From NCBI RefSeq assembly GCF_900604315.1, contig NZ_LR026978.1, forward strand, positions 1,589,932-1,653,931: DNA of 64,000 bases, in the 5' to 3' direction. The stretch is from [Erwinia] mediterraneensis (lineage in GTDB: Bacteria > Pseudomonadota > Gammaproteobacteria > Enterobacterales > Enterobacteriaceae). Both the position numbers and the translations under genes were made by a program. Of the stretch, positions 45,698-54,755 are shown in pieces. Numbering within the stretch: the stretch's first letter is position 1; the number at the start of each line of letters is the position of its first letter. The notes beneath the pieces were generated by a model. That model saw nothing but the letters and a program-made list of their open reading frames with translations. It was not told the origin of the DNA and did no database searches.

Positions 45698-47308
45698 ATG
45701 ATCAACTCCCTGGCCAAATCCAGGCTGCTGAAGGTCGGTCTGAGCCTGGTTGCCATGACCGTTGCCGCCAGCGTTCAGGCGAAAACTTTGGTTTATTGTT
45801 CTGAAGGTTCTCCCGAAGGCTTTAACCCGCAACTGTTCACTTCTGGCACCACTTACGATGCCAGCTCACGTCAGATTTATAACCGTCTGGTGGAATTTAC
45901 TATCGGTACTACCGAGTTCCATCCGGCGCTGGCTGAGAAGTGGGACATCAGTGATGACGGTAAAACCTACACTTTCCACTTGCGTAAGGGCGTGAAGTGG
46001 CAGACCACCAAAGATTTCAAACCGACGCGCGAATTTAACGCCGATGACGTCGTGTTCACCTTTGAACGCCAGCTGGATAAAAACAACAAGTACCATAACG
46101 TTTCTGGTGGCAGCTACGAATATTTCGAAGGCATGGATATGCCTGCGCTGATCAGCAAAATCGAGAAAGTGGACGACTATACCGTACGCTTTGTGCTGAC
46201 GCGTCCGGAAGCACCGTTCCTGGCTGACCTGGGAATGGATTTCGCGTCGGTATTATCGAAAGAGTACGCAGACAATATGCTGAAAGCGGGTACGCCGGAA
46301 AAAGTTGACCTGAATCCGGTCGGTACCGGTCCGTTCCAGCTGCTGCAGTATCAGAAAGATTCACGCATTCTGTACAAAGCGAACCCGGACTACTGGGGCA
46401 CCAAGCCGAAAATCGATCGTCTGGTGTTCTCTATCACCCCGGATGCGTCCGTACGTTACGCCAAACTGCAGAAAGGTGAATGCCATGTGATGCCGTATCC
46501 GAACCCGGCTGACATCGCGCGCATGAAGCAGGACAAAAACATCAATCTGTATGAGCAGGCGGGTCTGAACGTCGGTTATCTCTCTTACAACGTTGAGAAA
46601 AAACCGCTGGATAATCTGAAGGTGCGTCAGGCACTGACGCTGGCGGTAAACAAAGACGCCATCATCTCTGCCGTTTATCAGGGCGCAGGTCAGCCAGCGA
46701 AAAACCTGATCCCGCCGACCATGTGGGGCTACAACGACGCTGTGCAGGATTACCCCTATGATCCGGAAAAAGCGAAAGCGTTGCTGAAAGAAGCGGGCCT
46801 GCCTGATGGTTTCGCTATCGACCTGTGGGCAATGCCCGTTCAGCGTCCTTACAACCCGAACGCCCGTCGTATGGCGGAAATGGTGCAGGCTGACTGGGCG
46901 AAAATTGGCGTGAAAGCTAAAATCGTGACCTACGAGTGGGGCGAGTACCTGAAACGCGCCAAAGCGGGTGAGCACCAGACCGTCATGATGGGCTGGACCG
47001 GCGATAACGGGGATCCGGATAACTTCCTGGCGACCCTGTTCAGCTGCTCTGCGGCGAAAGATGGTTCCAACTACTCTCGCTGGTGTGACAAGTCATTTGA
47101 AGATCAGATTCAGCCAGCCCGTGCTACCGCTGACCAGGCGAAGCGCGAAGAGTATTACAAGCAGGCTCAGGTGATCATGCATGACCAGGCACCGGCGCTG
47201 ATGGTTGCGCACTCAACGGTTTATGAACCGGTCAGCAAAAAAGTCTCCGGCTATAAAGTAGATCCCCTTGGTGGTCACTACTTTGCTCAGGTAGACATTC
47301 AGGAATAA
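45698..47308 (+). CDS. dppA: Dipeptide-binding periplasmic protein DppA
   Basis: This 536-residue SBP family 5 protein has a signal peptide (about 1-28, ending SVQA) and mature start KTLVYCSEGSPEGFNPQLF. Conserved regions include RQIYNRLVEFTIGTTEFHP, NPVGTGPFQLLQYQKDSRIL and GWTGDNGDPDNFLATLFSC, which lines the peptide site. It is the first gene of dppABCDF, separated from dppB by 169 bp. It also serves heme uptake and peptide chemotaxis in E. coli. Confidence 0.97.
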   Translation: MINSLAKSRLLKVGLSLVAMTVAASVQAKTLVYCSEGSPEGFNPQLFTSGTTYDASSRQIYNRLVEFTIGTTEFHPALAEKWDISDDGKTYTFHLRKGVKWQTTKDFKPTREFNADDVVFTFERQLDKNNKYHNVSGGSYEYFEGMDMPALISKIEKVDDYTVRFVLTRPEAPFLADLGMDFASVLSKEYADNMLKAGTPEKVDLNPVGTGPFQLLQYQKDSRILYKANPDYWGTKPKIDRLVFSITPDASVRYAKLQKGECHVMPYPNPADIARMKQDKNINLYEQAGLNVGYLSYNVEKKPLDNLKVRQALTLAVNKDAIISAVYQGAGQPAKNLIPPTMWGYNDAVQDYPYDPEKAKALLKEAGLPDGFAIDLWAMPVQRPYNPNARRMAEMVQADWAKIGVKAKIVTYEWGEYLKRAKAGEHQTVMMGWTGDNGDPDNFLATLFSCSAAKDGSNYSRWCDKSFEDQIQPARATADQAKREEYYKQAQVIMHDQAPALMVAHSTVYEPVSKKVSGYKVDPLGGHYFAQVDIQE

Positions 47309-47477
47309 GCATCATCACTTTCGGGGGTGACGTAAGTCGCCCCGGTTTTACCCCTGTTTTACTGGAAACGGTAGAGGCGCAGCCTGGCTGCGTCGCGGTC
47401 GGGTCTACCCGATCGTCAGATGTGAGTAATAACTAACCCTTTGGCGACTGCCAGCGGGTAACGAGAGAAACCGGATT

Positions 47478-48497
47478 ATGTTGCAGTTCATACTCCGACG
47501 TCTGGGCCTTGTCATCCCAACGTTTATCGGTATCACCTTATTAACTTTCGCGTTTGTCCATATGATCCCGGGCGATCCGGTGCTGATCATGGCAGGCGAA
47601 CGCGGGATCTCCCCCGAACGTCACGCCGAGCTGATGGCTCAGCTTGGCCTCGATCAGCCGATGTGGAAACAGTATCTCACCTATATCAACGGGGTGATGC
47701 ATGGCGATCTCGGGATTTCGCTGAAGAGCCGTACTCCGGTGTGGGACGAGTTCGTACCGCGCTTTAAAGCGACGCTGGAGCTGGGTATCTGCGCAATGAT
47801 TTTTGCTGTGGCAGTGGGTATTCCGGTTGGGGTACTGGCGGCAGTAAAACGCGGTTCTATCTTCGACCATACCGCGGTAGGCATCTCACTGACCGGCTAC
47901 TCCATGCCGATCTTCTGGTGGGGCATCATGCTGATTATGCTGGTTTCGGTGCAGTTGAACCTGACGCCAGTATCGGGGCGTGTAGGGGATACGGTCTTCC
48001 TGGATGAAACCTATCCGCTGACCGGCTTTATGCTCATCGACACCTTTTTCTGGGGCGAACCCGGTGATTTCCACGATGCCGTGATGCATATGATTCTGCC
48101 GGCTATCGTGCTGGGCACCATTCCGCTGGCGGTTATCGTACGTATGACACGCTCGGCGATGCTGGAAGTGCTGGGTGAGGATTATATCCGCACCGCGCGC
48201 GCCAAGGGCCTGACGCGGATGCGTGTCATCGTGGTGCATGCGCTGCGTAACGCCATGCTGCCGGTAGTTACCGTGATTGGTCTGCAGGTCGGCACGTTGC
48301 TGGCGGGTGCCATTCTGACGGAAACCATCTTCTCGTGGCCGGGGCTCGGACGCTGGCTGATTGAAGCGCTGCAACGCCGTGACTATCCGGTGGTGCAGGG
48401 TGGCGTGCTGCTGGTGGCTGTCCTGATTATCCTGGTCAACCTGCTGGTTGATCTGCTGTATGGCGTGGTTAACCCACGCATTCGACATAAGAAATAA
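47478..48497 (+). CDS. dppB: Dipeptide ABC transporter permease DppB
   Basis: This 339-residue inner-membrane permease begins MLQFILRRLGLVIPTFIGIT. About six transmembrane helices are present, with the EAA loop EDYIRTARAKGLTRMRVIVV that contacts the ATPases. The C-terminus is DLLYGVVNPRIRHKK. dppC follows after 10 bp. Confidence 0.97.
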   Translation: MLQFILRRLGLVIPTFIGITLLTFAFVHMIPGDPVLIMAGERGISPERHAELMAQLGLDQPMWKQYLTYINGVMHGDLGISLKSRTPVWDEFVPRFKATLELGICAMIFAVAVGIPVGVLAAVKRGSIFDHTAVGISLTGYSMPIFWWGIMLIMLVSVQLNLTPVSGRVGDTVFLDETYPLTGFMLIDTFFWGEPGDFHDAVMHMILPAIVLGTIPLAVIVRMTRSAMLEVLGEDYIRTARAKGLTRMRVIVVHALRNAMLPVVTVIGLQVGTLLAGAILTETIFSWPGLGRWLIEALQRRDYPVVQGGVLLVAVLIILVNLLVDLLYGVVNPRIRHKK

Positions 48498-48507
48498 GGG
48501 GGGCATC

Positions 48508-49410
48508 ATGTCTGTTGTTGATCCTGCAAGCGTAACCGCTGCACCCAAGCCGATGACCCCGTTTCAGGAATTCTGGCACTACTTTAAACGTAACAAAGGC
48601 GCGGTCATTGGTCTGGCTTACATCGTGATTATGCTGCTGGTGGCGCTGTTTGCTGGCGTACTGGCCCCGCATGCGCCTTCCGAACAGTTCCGTGATGCGC
48701 TGCTGCATCCGCCGGTCTGGCAGGAGGGCGGCAGCTGGCAGTTTGTTCTTGGTACCGATGACGTCGGCCGCGATGTGCTGTCACGCCTGATGTATGGCGC
48801 ACGCCTGTCACTGCTGGTGGGCTGCATGGTGGTGGTGCTGTCGCTGATCCTGGGCGTTATCTTTGGTCTGATGGCGGGCTACCTTGGCGGCGTAATCGAT
48901 GCCACTATCATGCGCATCGTCGATATCATGCTGGCGTTACCCAGTCTGCTGCTGGCGCTGGTGCTGGTGGCAATTTTCGGCCCCTCTATTGTTAACGCCT
49001 CGCTGGCAATCACCTTCGTGGCGCTGCCGCACTACATCCGTCTGACACGTGCAGCAGTACTGGTAGAAGTGAATCGCGATTATGTGACCGCCTCCAGCGT
49101 AGCGGGTGCCGGTACGCTGCGTCAGATGTTCGTTAACATTTTGCCTAACTGCCTGGCACCGCTGATTGTGCAGGCATCGCTGGGCTTCTCCAACGCGATC
49201 CTGGATATGGCCGCGCTGGGCTTTCTCGGTATGGGTGCGCAGCCGCCGACGCCGGAGTGGGGCACCATGCTCTCCGACGTTCTGCAGTATGCGCAAAGTG
49301 CCTGGTGGGTGGTTACCTTCCCTGGAGTGGTCATTCTGCTCACCGTGCTGGCATTTAACCTGATGGGCGATGGCTTGCGTGATGCACTCGACCCGAAACT
49401 CAAGCAGTAA
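48508..49410 (+). CDS. dppC: Dipeptide ABC transporter permease DppC
   Basis: This 300-residue partner of DppB starts at 48508 (MSVVDPASVTAAPKPMTPFQ) after AAGGGGGG. An OppC-like N-terminal helix is followed by five further helices. The EAA loop is RDYVTASSVAGAGTLRQMFV. It ends LMGDGLRDALDPKLKQ. It is coupled tightly to dppB and dppD. Confidence 0.97.
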   Translation: MSVVDPASVTAAPKPMTPFQEFWHYFKRNKGAVIGLAYIVIMLLVALFAGVLAPHAPSEQFRDALLHPPVWQEGGSWQFVLGTDDVGRDVLSRLMYGARLSLLVGCMVVVLSLILGVIFGLMAGYLGGVIDATIMRIVDIMLALPSLLLALVLVAIFGPSIVNASLAITFVALPHYIRLTRAAVLVEVNRDYVTASSVAGAGTLRQMFVNILPNCLAPLIVQASLGFSNAILDMAALGFLGMGAQPPTPEWGTMLSDVLQYAQSAWWVVTFPGVVILLTVLAFNLMGDGLRDALDPKLKQ

Positions 49411-49422
49411 AGAGGCACCGAG

Positions 49423-50409
49423 ATGGCGTTATTGAATGTAGATAAATTATCGGTGCATTTCGGCGACGAAAAGGCACCATTCCGTGCGGTTGACCGCATC
49501 AGTTATCAGGTCGAACAGGGACAGGTGGTCGGCATTGTCGGCGAGTCGGGATCCGGTAAGTCGGTGAGCTCGCTGGCGATTATGGGCCTGATCGATTTCC
49601 CAGGCCGGGTAATGGCAGACAAGCTGGAGTTTAATCAGCGTGACCTGAAACGCATCTCCGAAAAAGAGCGCCGTCAGCTGGTAGGCGCGGAAGTGGCGAT
49701 GATATTCCAGGATCCCATGACCAGCCTGAACCCCTGCTATACCGTGGGCTACCAGATTATGGAAGCGATTAAGGTGCACCAGGGCGGCAACAAGCGCACG
49801 CGTCGCCAGCGTGCTATCGATCTGTTGACGCAGGTAGGCATCCCCGATCCGGCCTCGCGTCTGGACGTTTACCCACACCAGCTGTCGGGCGGGATGAGCC
49901 AGCGCGTGATGATTGCAATGGCGATTGCCTGTAAGCCGAAGCTGCTGATTGCGGATGAGCCTACCACGGCGCTCGACGTGACCATTCAGGCCCAGATCAT
50001 TGAACTGTTGCTGGATTTACAGAAGCAGGAGAACATGGCGCTGATCCTGATCACCCATGACCTGGCGCTGGTGGCCGAAGCCGCTCAGCACATCATCGTG
50101 ATGTATGCCGGTCAGGTAGTGGAAACCGGCAAAGCGGTCGATATCTTTAAGGCGCCGCGCCATCCCTATACTCAGGCGCTGCTGCGTGCGCTGCCGGAGT
50201 TTGCGGCTGATAAGGCGCGTCTGGCCTCGCTGCCGGGCGTAGTACCGGGCAAATACGATCGCCCTGACGGCTGCCTGCTGAATCCGCGCTGCCCTTATGC
50301 CACCGATCGTTGCCGTGTGGATGAACCTGAATTACGCGATATTCCGGGGCGTCAGTCTAAATGTCACTATCCGCTGGATGACGCCGGGAGACCAACTTAT
50401 GAATCCTGA
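49423..50409 (+). CDS. dppD: Dipeptide ABC transporter ATPase DppD
   Basis: This 328-residue ABC ATPase has Walker [17 protein letters not shown] (about 37-50), signature [20 protein letters not shown], Walker [13 protein letters not shown] and a C-terminal oligopeptide-transporter Cys cluster ([15 protein letters not shown]). It overlaps dppF by 11 bp. Confidence 0.97.
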   Translation: MALLNVDKLSVHFGDEKAPFRAVDRISYQVEQGQVVGIVGESGSGKSVSSLAIMGLIDFPGRVMADKLEFNQRDLKRISEKERRQLVGAEVAMIFQDPMTSLNPCYTVGYQIMEAIKVHQGGNKRTRRQRAIDLLTQVGIPDPASRLDVYPHQLSGGMSQRVMIAMAIACKPKLLIADEPTTALDVTIQAQIIELLLDLQKQENMALILITHDLALVAEAAQHIIVMYAGQVVETGKAVDIFKAPRHPYTQALLRALPEFAADKARLASLPGVVPGKYDRPDGCLLNPRCPYATDRCRVDEPELRDIPGRQSKCHYPLDDAGRPTYES

Positions 50410-51424
50410 AAACGAAAAGCAGGAATACCTGCTGCAGGCCATTGACCTGAAAAAACATTATCCGGTGAAGAAAGGCCTGTTCGGCCAGGAACGTCTGGTG
50501 AAAGCGCTGGATGGCGTCTCCTTTAACCTGGAACGTGGAAAAACGCTGGCGGTGGTAGGGGAGTCGGGCTGTGGTAAATCCACCCTGGGTCGCCTGTTAA
50601 CCATGATTGAAACCCCTACCGCAGGGCAGCTCTACTGGCATGGTCAGGATCTGTTGAAGCCGGACCCGCAGGCGCAGAAGCTGCGACGTCAGAAGATTCA
50701 GATTGTGTTTCAGAATCCCTACGGGTCGCTGAACCCGCGCAAAAAGGTCAGTCAGATCCTTGAGGAGCCGCTGCTCATTAACACCAGCCTGAGCAAAGAG
50801 GAACGGCGCGAAAAGACCCTGGCGATGATGGCGAAAGTGGGCCTGAAAACTGAGCATTATGACCGCTATCCGCATATGTTTTCGGGCGGCCAGCGTCAGC
50901 GTATCGCCATTGCGCGCGGCCTGATGCTGGATCCGGACGTGCTGATTGCCGATGAGCCGGTGTCGGCGCTGGATGTGTCGGTGCGGGCGCAGGTTCTGAA
51001 CCTGATGATGGATCTGCAGCAGGAGATGGGGCTTTCCTATGTTTTCATCTCGCATGATCTGTCGGTGGTGGAGCATATCGCGGATGAAGTGATGGTGATG
51101 TACCTCGGACGCTGCGTGGAAAAAGGCAGTAAAGAGGCCATCTTCAACAATCCGCGCCATCCTTATACGCAGGCGTTGCTCTCCGCCACGCCGCGTCTGA
51201 ATCCGGATGACCGTCGTGAGCGCATCAAACTGACCGGTGAGCTGCCGAGCCCGCTGAATCCGCCGCAGGGATGTGCCTTTAACGCGCGCTGTCGTCGCCG
51301 TTTCGATACCTGTATGGCGGTGCAGCCGATGCTGAAACGCTATGGCGAGCAGCAAATTGCCTGCTTCGCTGTGGATCGCGATGAAGGCCAGCCCGTGCCG
51401 GAAGCGGAAAAGATCAGTCAGTAA
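50399..51424 (+). CDS. dppF: Dipeptide ABC transporter ATPase DppF
   Basis: This 341-residue second ATPase of the transporter has Walker [17 protein letters not shown], signature [19 protein letters not shown], Walker [12 protein letters not shown] and a C-terminal Cys motif ([15 protein letters not shown]). The ATG at 50399 overlaps the dppD end. It is the last gene of the operon. The transcription terminator that follows has been split by an insertion sequence. Confidence 0.97.
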   Translation: MNPENEKQEYLLQAIDLKKHYPVKKGLFGQERLVKALDGVSFNLERGKTLAVVGESGCGKSTLGRLLTMIETPTAGQLYWHGQDLLKPDPQAQKLRRQKIQIVFQNPYGSLNPRKKVSQILEEPLLINTSLSKEERREKTLAMMAKVGLKTEHYDRYPHMFSGGQRQRIAIARGLMLDPDVLIADEPVSALDVSVRAQVLNLMMDLQQEMGLSYVFISHDLSVVEHIADEVMVMYLGRCVEKGSKEAIFNNPRHPYTQALLSATPRLNPDDRRERIKLTGELPSPLNPPQGCAFNARCRRRFDTCMAVQPMLKRYGEQQIACFAVDRDEGQPVPEAEKISQ

Positions 51425-51452
51425 AGAAATGAATGTTAAGGCCCCTGCCGGG

Positions 51453-52733
51453 CTGAGGGTTCCCCATAAATAAAGACAGGCATAGAAGGTTATGATCTAC
51501 TTAGTGTTCCACCAAAAAGTAAGGTCACACCTCTATGCCTGTTTCACAAGTTTGCCATAAATTTTTTAGCCAGTCCCTGAACTCCATTCATCAGTACCGT
51601 AAAAACGCTCTGCTTGATATGACCGTGGCTCTGACGTGTGGTGCTTCGCTTTCTCTTACCAGCATCGGCAGATATCTGCCAGGCCCCGCACGTGTTAAGC
51701 ACAAGATTAAGCGTGTTGACCGGCACCTCAACAGCGACCTGATGTTCAGTGATATTCCCTGTGTCTACCAGCAGCTTGTATCCCGCCTCACACACAGCCT
51801 TTCAGTTTGTGTCATTGCTGTGGACTGGAGTGGTTATCCTTCATCAGAGCTCAGTGTTTTGCGGGCAAGCTTATTGTGTGATGGCAGAGCTATCCCTCTG
51901 ATGAGTAAAGTCATTTCCTCCCGCTACCAGAACAACTCTGCCGTACAAAATGCCTTTCTCGATCAGATGGCTGTCGCCATCGGCAAAGATAAGCAGGTCA
52001 TTATCGTGACCGATGCAGGCTTTCGCAGCAGCTGGTTTCACCACATCCGCTCTCTGGGCTGGGATTTTGTCGGACGAGTCAGGGGCAGCCTCTATTTTCA
52101 GGTCATCGGGGATGAAGAGTGGCAGATGGCGCGGGATATTGTGTCATCAACAACGGCACGCTACCCGGGATTCGGGCGTCTGGCACGTAACGCCAGTCGT
52201 GACTGTCCGGGACATTTCTACACCGTGCATAAGCGGGCGACGGGCAGGAAAAGCAGCCAGCATTACCCCAAAACAGACAGGATGTACCGTAAAAACGCGC
52301 GTGAACCGTGGCTGCTTTTTACCAGCCTGATGGAATATAAGCCACGCGAGACAGTTAAACTTTATAGTCGCCGTATGCAGATAGAACAGAACTTCAGGGA
52401 TGAAAAAAGCGAGCGCTATGGGTTGGGACTGCGGGCAAGTAAAAGCCGGGGAGAAAAACGAATATCCGTGCTTTGCCTGGTTGCAGCTCTCTACAGCATC
52501 ATCCTGTGGCTGACGGGATATTACCTTGAAAGTAAGGGAATAAATCGATGGTTCCAGGCGAACAGTGAGAAATCACGCAGGGTGCTGTCGTATCTGACAT
52601 TGAGTGAAAATGTCATCCGGCAGTCGCCGGAGCTCCTGTCGGGAATGAACCCCGACAGGGTGTATGCCGATATGGCCAGAGCCTACAGAAACATCATCAT
52701 GGTGTACTGATAATGTTTCTGGGGATCCCTCAG
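51453..52733 (+). mobile_element. IS10-like insertion sequence (IS4 family)
   Basis: This 1281-bp element has imperfect terminal inverted repeats CTGAGGGTTCCCCATAAA and CTGAGGGATCCCCAGAAA, like the IS10 end CTGAGAGATCCCC. It encodes one full-length transposase. The flanking 9-mers (CCTGCCGGG and CCCTGAAGG) do not match, so no target duplication is seen. Confidence 0.88.
51535..52710 (+). CDS. IS4/IS10-type DDE transposase
   Basis: This 391-residue transposase shows the DDE catalytic residues: Asp in VCVIAVDWSGYPSSE, Asp in VIIVTDAGFRSSWFHH, and Glu in the YREK-like motif YSRRMQIEQNFRDEKSERYG. Local blocks such as KHKIKRVDRHLNSD and EKSERYGLGLRASKS mirror IS10 (KHNIKRIDR, FRDLKSPAYGLGLR). The frame is intact and the end repeats are present, so the element may still be active. 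Confidence 0.92.
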   Translation: MPVSQVCHKFFSQSLNSIHQYRKNALLDMTVALTCGASLSLTSIGRYLPGPARVKHKIKRVDRHLNSDLMFSDIPCVYQQLVSRLTHSLSVCVIAVDWSGYPSSELSVLRASLLCDGRAIPLMSKVISSRYQNNSAVQNAFLDQMAVAIGKDKQVIIVTDAGFRSSWFHHIRSLGWDFVGRVRGSLYFQVIGDEEWQMARDIVSSTTARYPGFGRLARNASRDCPGHFYTVHKRATGRKSSQHYPKTDRMYRKNAREPWLLFTSLMEYKPRETVKLYSRRMQIEQNFRDEKSERYGLGLRASKSRGEKRISVLCLVAALYSIILWLTGYYLESKGINRWFQANSEKSRRVLSYLTLSENVIRQSPELLSGMNPDRVYADMARAYRNIIMVY

Positions 52734-52753
52734 CCCTGAAGGGGCCTTTTTTA

Positions 52754-52921
52754 TTGCCAGCTTAAAACCACGTCCTGCGGGCGTGGTCATCAATACGTTT
52801 TGGCTCTGCCTTATCGTCTCTGGATTTGAATCTTACGGAACAGGCAGAGACTGCTTTTTAAGGTTTTTGGTACACCCCTATGGGGTGCAATCAAATCCGC
52901 CTTCTATGAAGGCGGATTTTT
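52754..52921 (+). ncRNA. Structured region with orphan terminator (possible sRNA)
   Basis: The stretch has no open frame but holds ACCACG...CGTGGT (52767-52787), a long-range CTCTGCCT/AGGCAGAG pair, CACCCC...GGGGTG (52873-52887), and a perfect 12-bp terminator stem AAATCCGCCTTC/GAAGGCGGATTT with T5 ending at 52921. It may be a small RNA or a second terminator zone for dpp; no promoter was identified. Confidence 0.35.
52893..52921 (+). terminator. Perfect 12-bp terminator hairpin
   Basis: AAATCCGCCTTC, loop TAT, GAAGGCGGATTT, then further T residues. There is no gene immediately upstream on the + strand other than the IS. The rest of the gap to 53379 is A/T-rich and shows no gene; it probably carries the bcs promoter. 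Confidence 0.85.
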
Positions 52922-53379
52922 ACATTTCTAACGCTTAAATCTTGAAATAAAGGGAAATTTTCTCTGCTTACAGGGGCATTTAATTTAATTGAGAGTATTT
53001 AAGGAACTAATAAAAACCTAAGCCTTTATCTGTGCGCTTTAGCAGAGCTGATTCCCCTGCCGCACGCGAATAAGGAATACCCCTTCCTTCTTTGAGACAA
53101 GCACCGGGTAAAATAGCGTTCTCATGCTGCCAGAGCAGGGCCAGACATTTTTCATTTGTCTGTCTTATGTGTATGTTTTATGGCGCTTCTTTTACTTTAA
53201 ACCAGCTAATAAATTTCTGACAATAAAATCTGACTTAGTCCAGTTCTTTGCTATATTGGAATCTTAAAGATAAAACAGTTTTATTAAATAAGCTCATTTT
53301 GTAATCAGAATCTTCTCACTGTGTGCTGACAGGTATGTTATATTTCACGGCACTTTTTTCCCGTTCGCAGGCCTTGCTG

Positions 53380-53913
53380 ATGAATAACTACGACGATTTA
53401 CAGCGTTTCAAAGAGAAAACACAGACGCTCGATATCGCCTTTAAAGATATGTCGGGTCAGACCCATGAAACGTCGCGTAGTCAGTGGGCGCTTATTCGTC
53501 AGCTGGAAAACAGCGAGCAGCCTGATACGCCGCTCGGTGGAAAAGAACGTATTGATATGCCGCAGCCGCAGCCTGTTCGTCAGAGTGATCTGAGCACCCT
53601 GATACAAATGCCAACAGCTGCGGCACCAGAATCTCGTCTTTCATTACTGGATAGTATTGCAGCGAATTTACCACCTGTTAGCAGTGTGGTATCGCTCTCC
53701 CTTCCTGGGAAAGCATCGGACATGTCATCTTCTGAGGCTATTGCTCCCGCAGTTTTGCCCACGACACAGATAAAGGCGCCAGCCAGAGAAGAGAAGGCTG
53801 CTGAACCGGCGCGCTTTGGTGCCCTGTTCCGTATGCACAGCAACGAGTCGGTGAGCGTATCAAAAGAAACACTATTAAAACCGTTACTGGAGAAAATAGC
53901 GTTATGCCGTTAG
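53380..53913 (+). CDS. bcsO: Cellulose biosynthesis protein BcsO
   Basis: This 177-residue, Ser/Pro/Ala-rich, largely disordered protein begins MNNYDDLQRFKEKTQTLDIA. It ends with a short ordered segment (FGALFRMHSNESVSVSKETL). Its position as first gene of a bcs operon directly before bcsQ, and its N-terminal signature, point to BcsO. The ATG at 53380 is preferred over 53323, although its ribosome site is weak. Its stop overlaps the bcsQ start by 10 bp. Its precise role in cellulose export is not established. Confidence 0.7.
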   Translation: MNNYDDLQRFKEKTQTLDIAFKDMSGQTHETSRSQWALIRQLENSEQPDTPLGGKERIDMPQPQPVRQSDLSTLIQMPTAAAPESRLSLLDSIAANLPPVSSVVSLSLPGKASDMSSSEAIAPAVLPTTQIKAPAREEKAAEPARFGALFRMHSNESVSVSKETLLKPLLEKIALCR

Positions 53914-54704
53914 TTTGTATTTGTTCACCGAAAGGCGGCGTTGGTAAAACCACGCTGGCGGCTAATCTCGCCTGGACCCTGGCCCGTACCGGCAGCAAAG
54001 TTCTGGCGATCGATTTTGACGTTCAAAATGCGCTGCGTCTGCATTTTGGAGTGCCGCTGAGCGATGGGCGCGGTTTTGTTGCCCGTTCGGAAGAGCAGGC
54101 TGACTGGAGTCAGTCCATTCTGACGACCGGCGGCAATATCTTCGTTCTGCCTTATGGCGACGTGACTGAAGCAGAACGTGAACGGTTTGAAGATAATCTG
54201 GCGAAGGATCCCTATTTTCTCAGACGCGGCCTGGATACTGTGCTGAATTATCCGGGACTGGTCATTGTGGCTGATTTTCCGCCCGGACCAGGACCTGCGC
54301 TGAAAGCGATGCGTGAGCTGGCTGACATGCACTTAGTTGTAATGCTGGCTGATACCGCCTCAGTCTCGCTGCTGCCGCAAATTGAAAAGAATCGCATGAC
54401 GGGCGCGCCGCTGAATAACCAGCGCGGTCACTATTTTATTCTTAATCAAAGCGACAACCGGCGCCATATTAGTCGTGACGTGACCGACTTTGTGCAGCAG
54501 CGTCTGGGAGAGAGTCTGCTGGGCGTGGTACAGCGTGACGAAAGTGTGGTGGAAGCCAATGCCTCTCAACAGTCAGTTTATGATTTTAGCCCGGCATCAG
54601 CCGCCGCATTTGATATTGAGCTTATCGGAAAACGCGTGGCGAATATATTAAATATCAAAATCGGCAATGGTGAATTCCAGGCTCCGGCTCGTACTTCCTC
54701 TTAA
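53904..54704 (+). CDS. bcsQ: Cellulose biosynthesis protein BcsQ (ParA/MinD-like ATPase)
   Basis: This 266-residue P-loop ATPase has the deviant Walker A CSPKGGVGKTTLAANLAWTL (about 7-26), switch I AIDFDVQNALRLHFG, and Walker B-like VIVADFPPGPGPALK. BcsQ is needed for cellulose production and polar placement of the synthase in enterobacteria. It overlaps bcsO and is followed by bcsA after 51 bp. Confidence 0.93.
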   Translation: MPLVCICSPKGGVGKTTLAANLAWTLARTGSKVLAIDFDVQNALRLHFGVPLSDGRGFVARSEEQADWSQSILTTGGNIFVLPYGDVTEAERERFEDNLAKDPYFLRRGLDTVLNYPGLVIVADFPPGPGPALKAMRELADMHLVVMLADTASVSLLPQIEKNRMTGAPLNNQRGHYFILNQSDNRRHISRDVTDFVQQRLGESLLGVVQRDESVVEANASQQSVYDFSPASAAAFDIELIGKRVANILNIKIGNGEFQAPARTSS

Positions 54705-54755
54705 TTGCCTGACGTTGTCAGGCTAAAAAATCGATAGAAATCCTCAGGATAAACC

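Larger units (their letters stand above)
51438..52752 (+). terminator. dpp operon terminator split by an IS
   Basis: AAGGCCCCT (51438-51446) lies 13 bp after the dppF stop. Its exact complement AGGGGCCTT plus a T-run lies at 52740-52752, on the far side of the insertion sequence. Together they would make a textbook Rho-independent terminator, so the IS sits in its loop. Confidence 0.7.

Noticed and set aside
45553..45756. 67-codon minus-strand frame over the dppA start
   Set aside because: It overlaps the dppA signal peptide and the GcvB-type leader and has no recognisable product.
51444..52742. 9-bp target duplication flanking the IS10-like element
   Set aside because: The flanking 9-mers are CCTGCCGGG and CCCTGAAGG; shifting the ends by one base does not make them equal.
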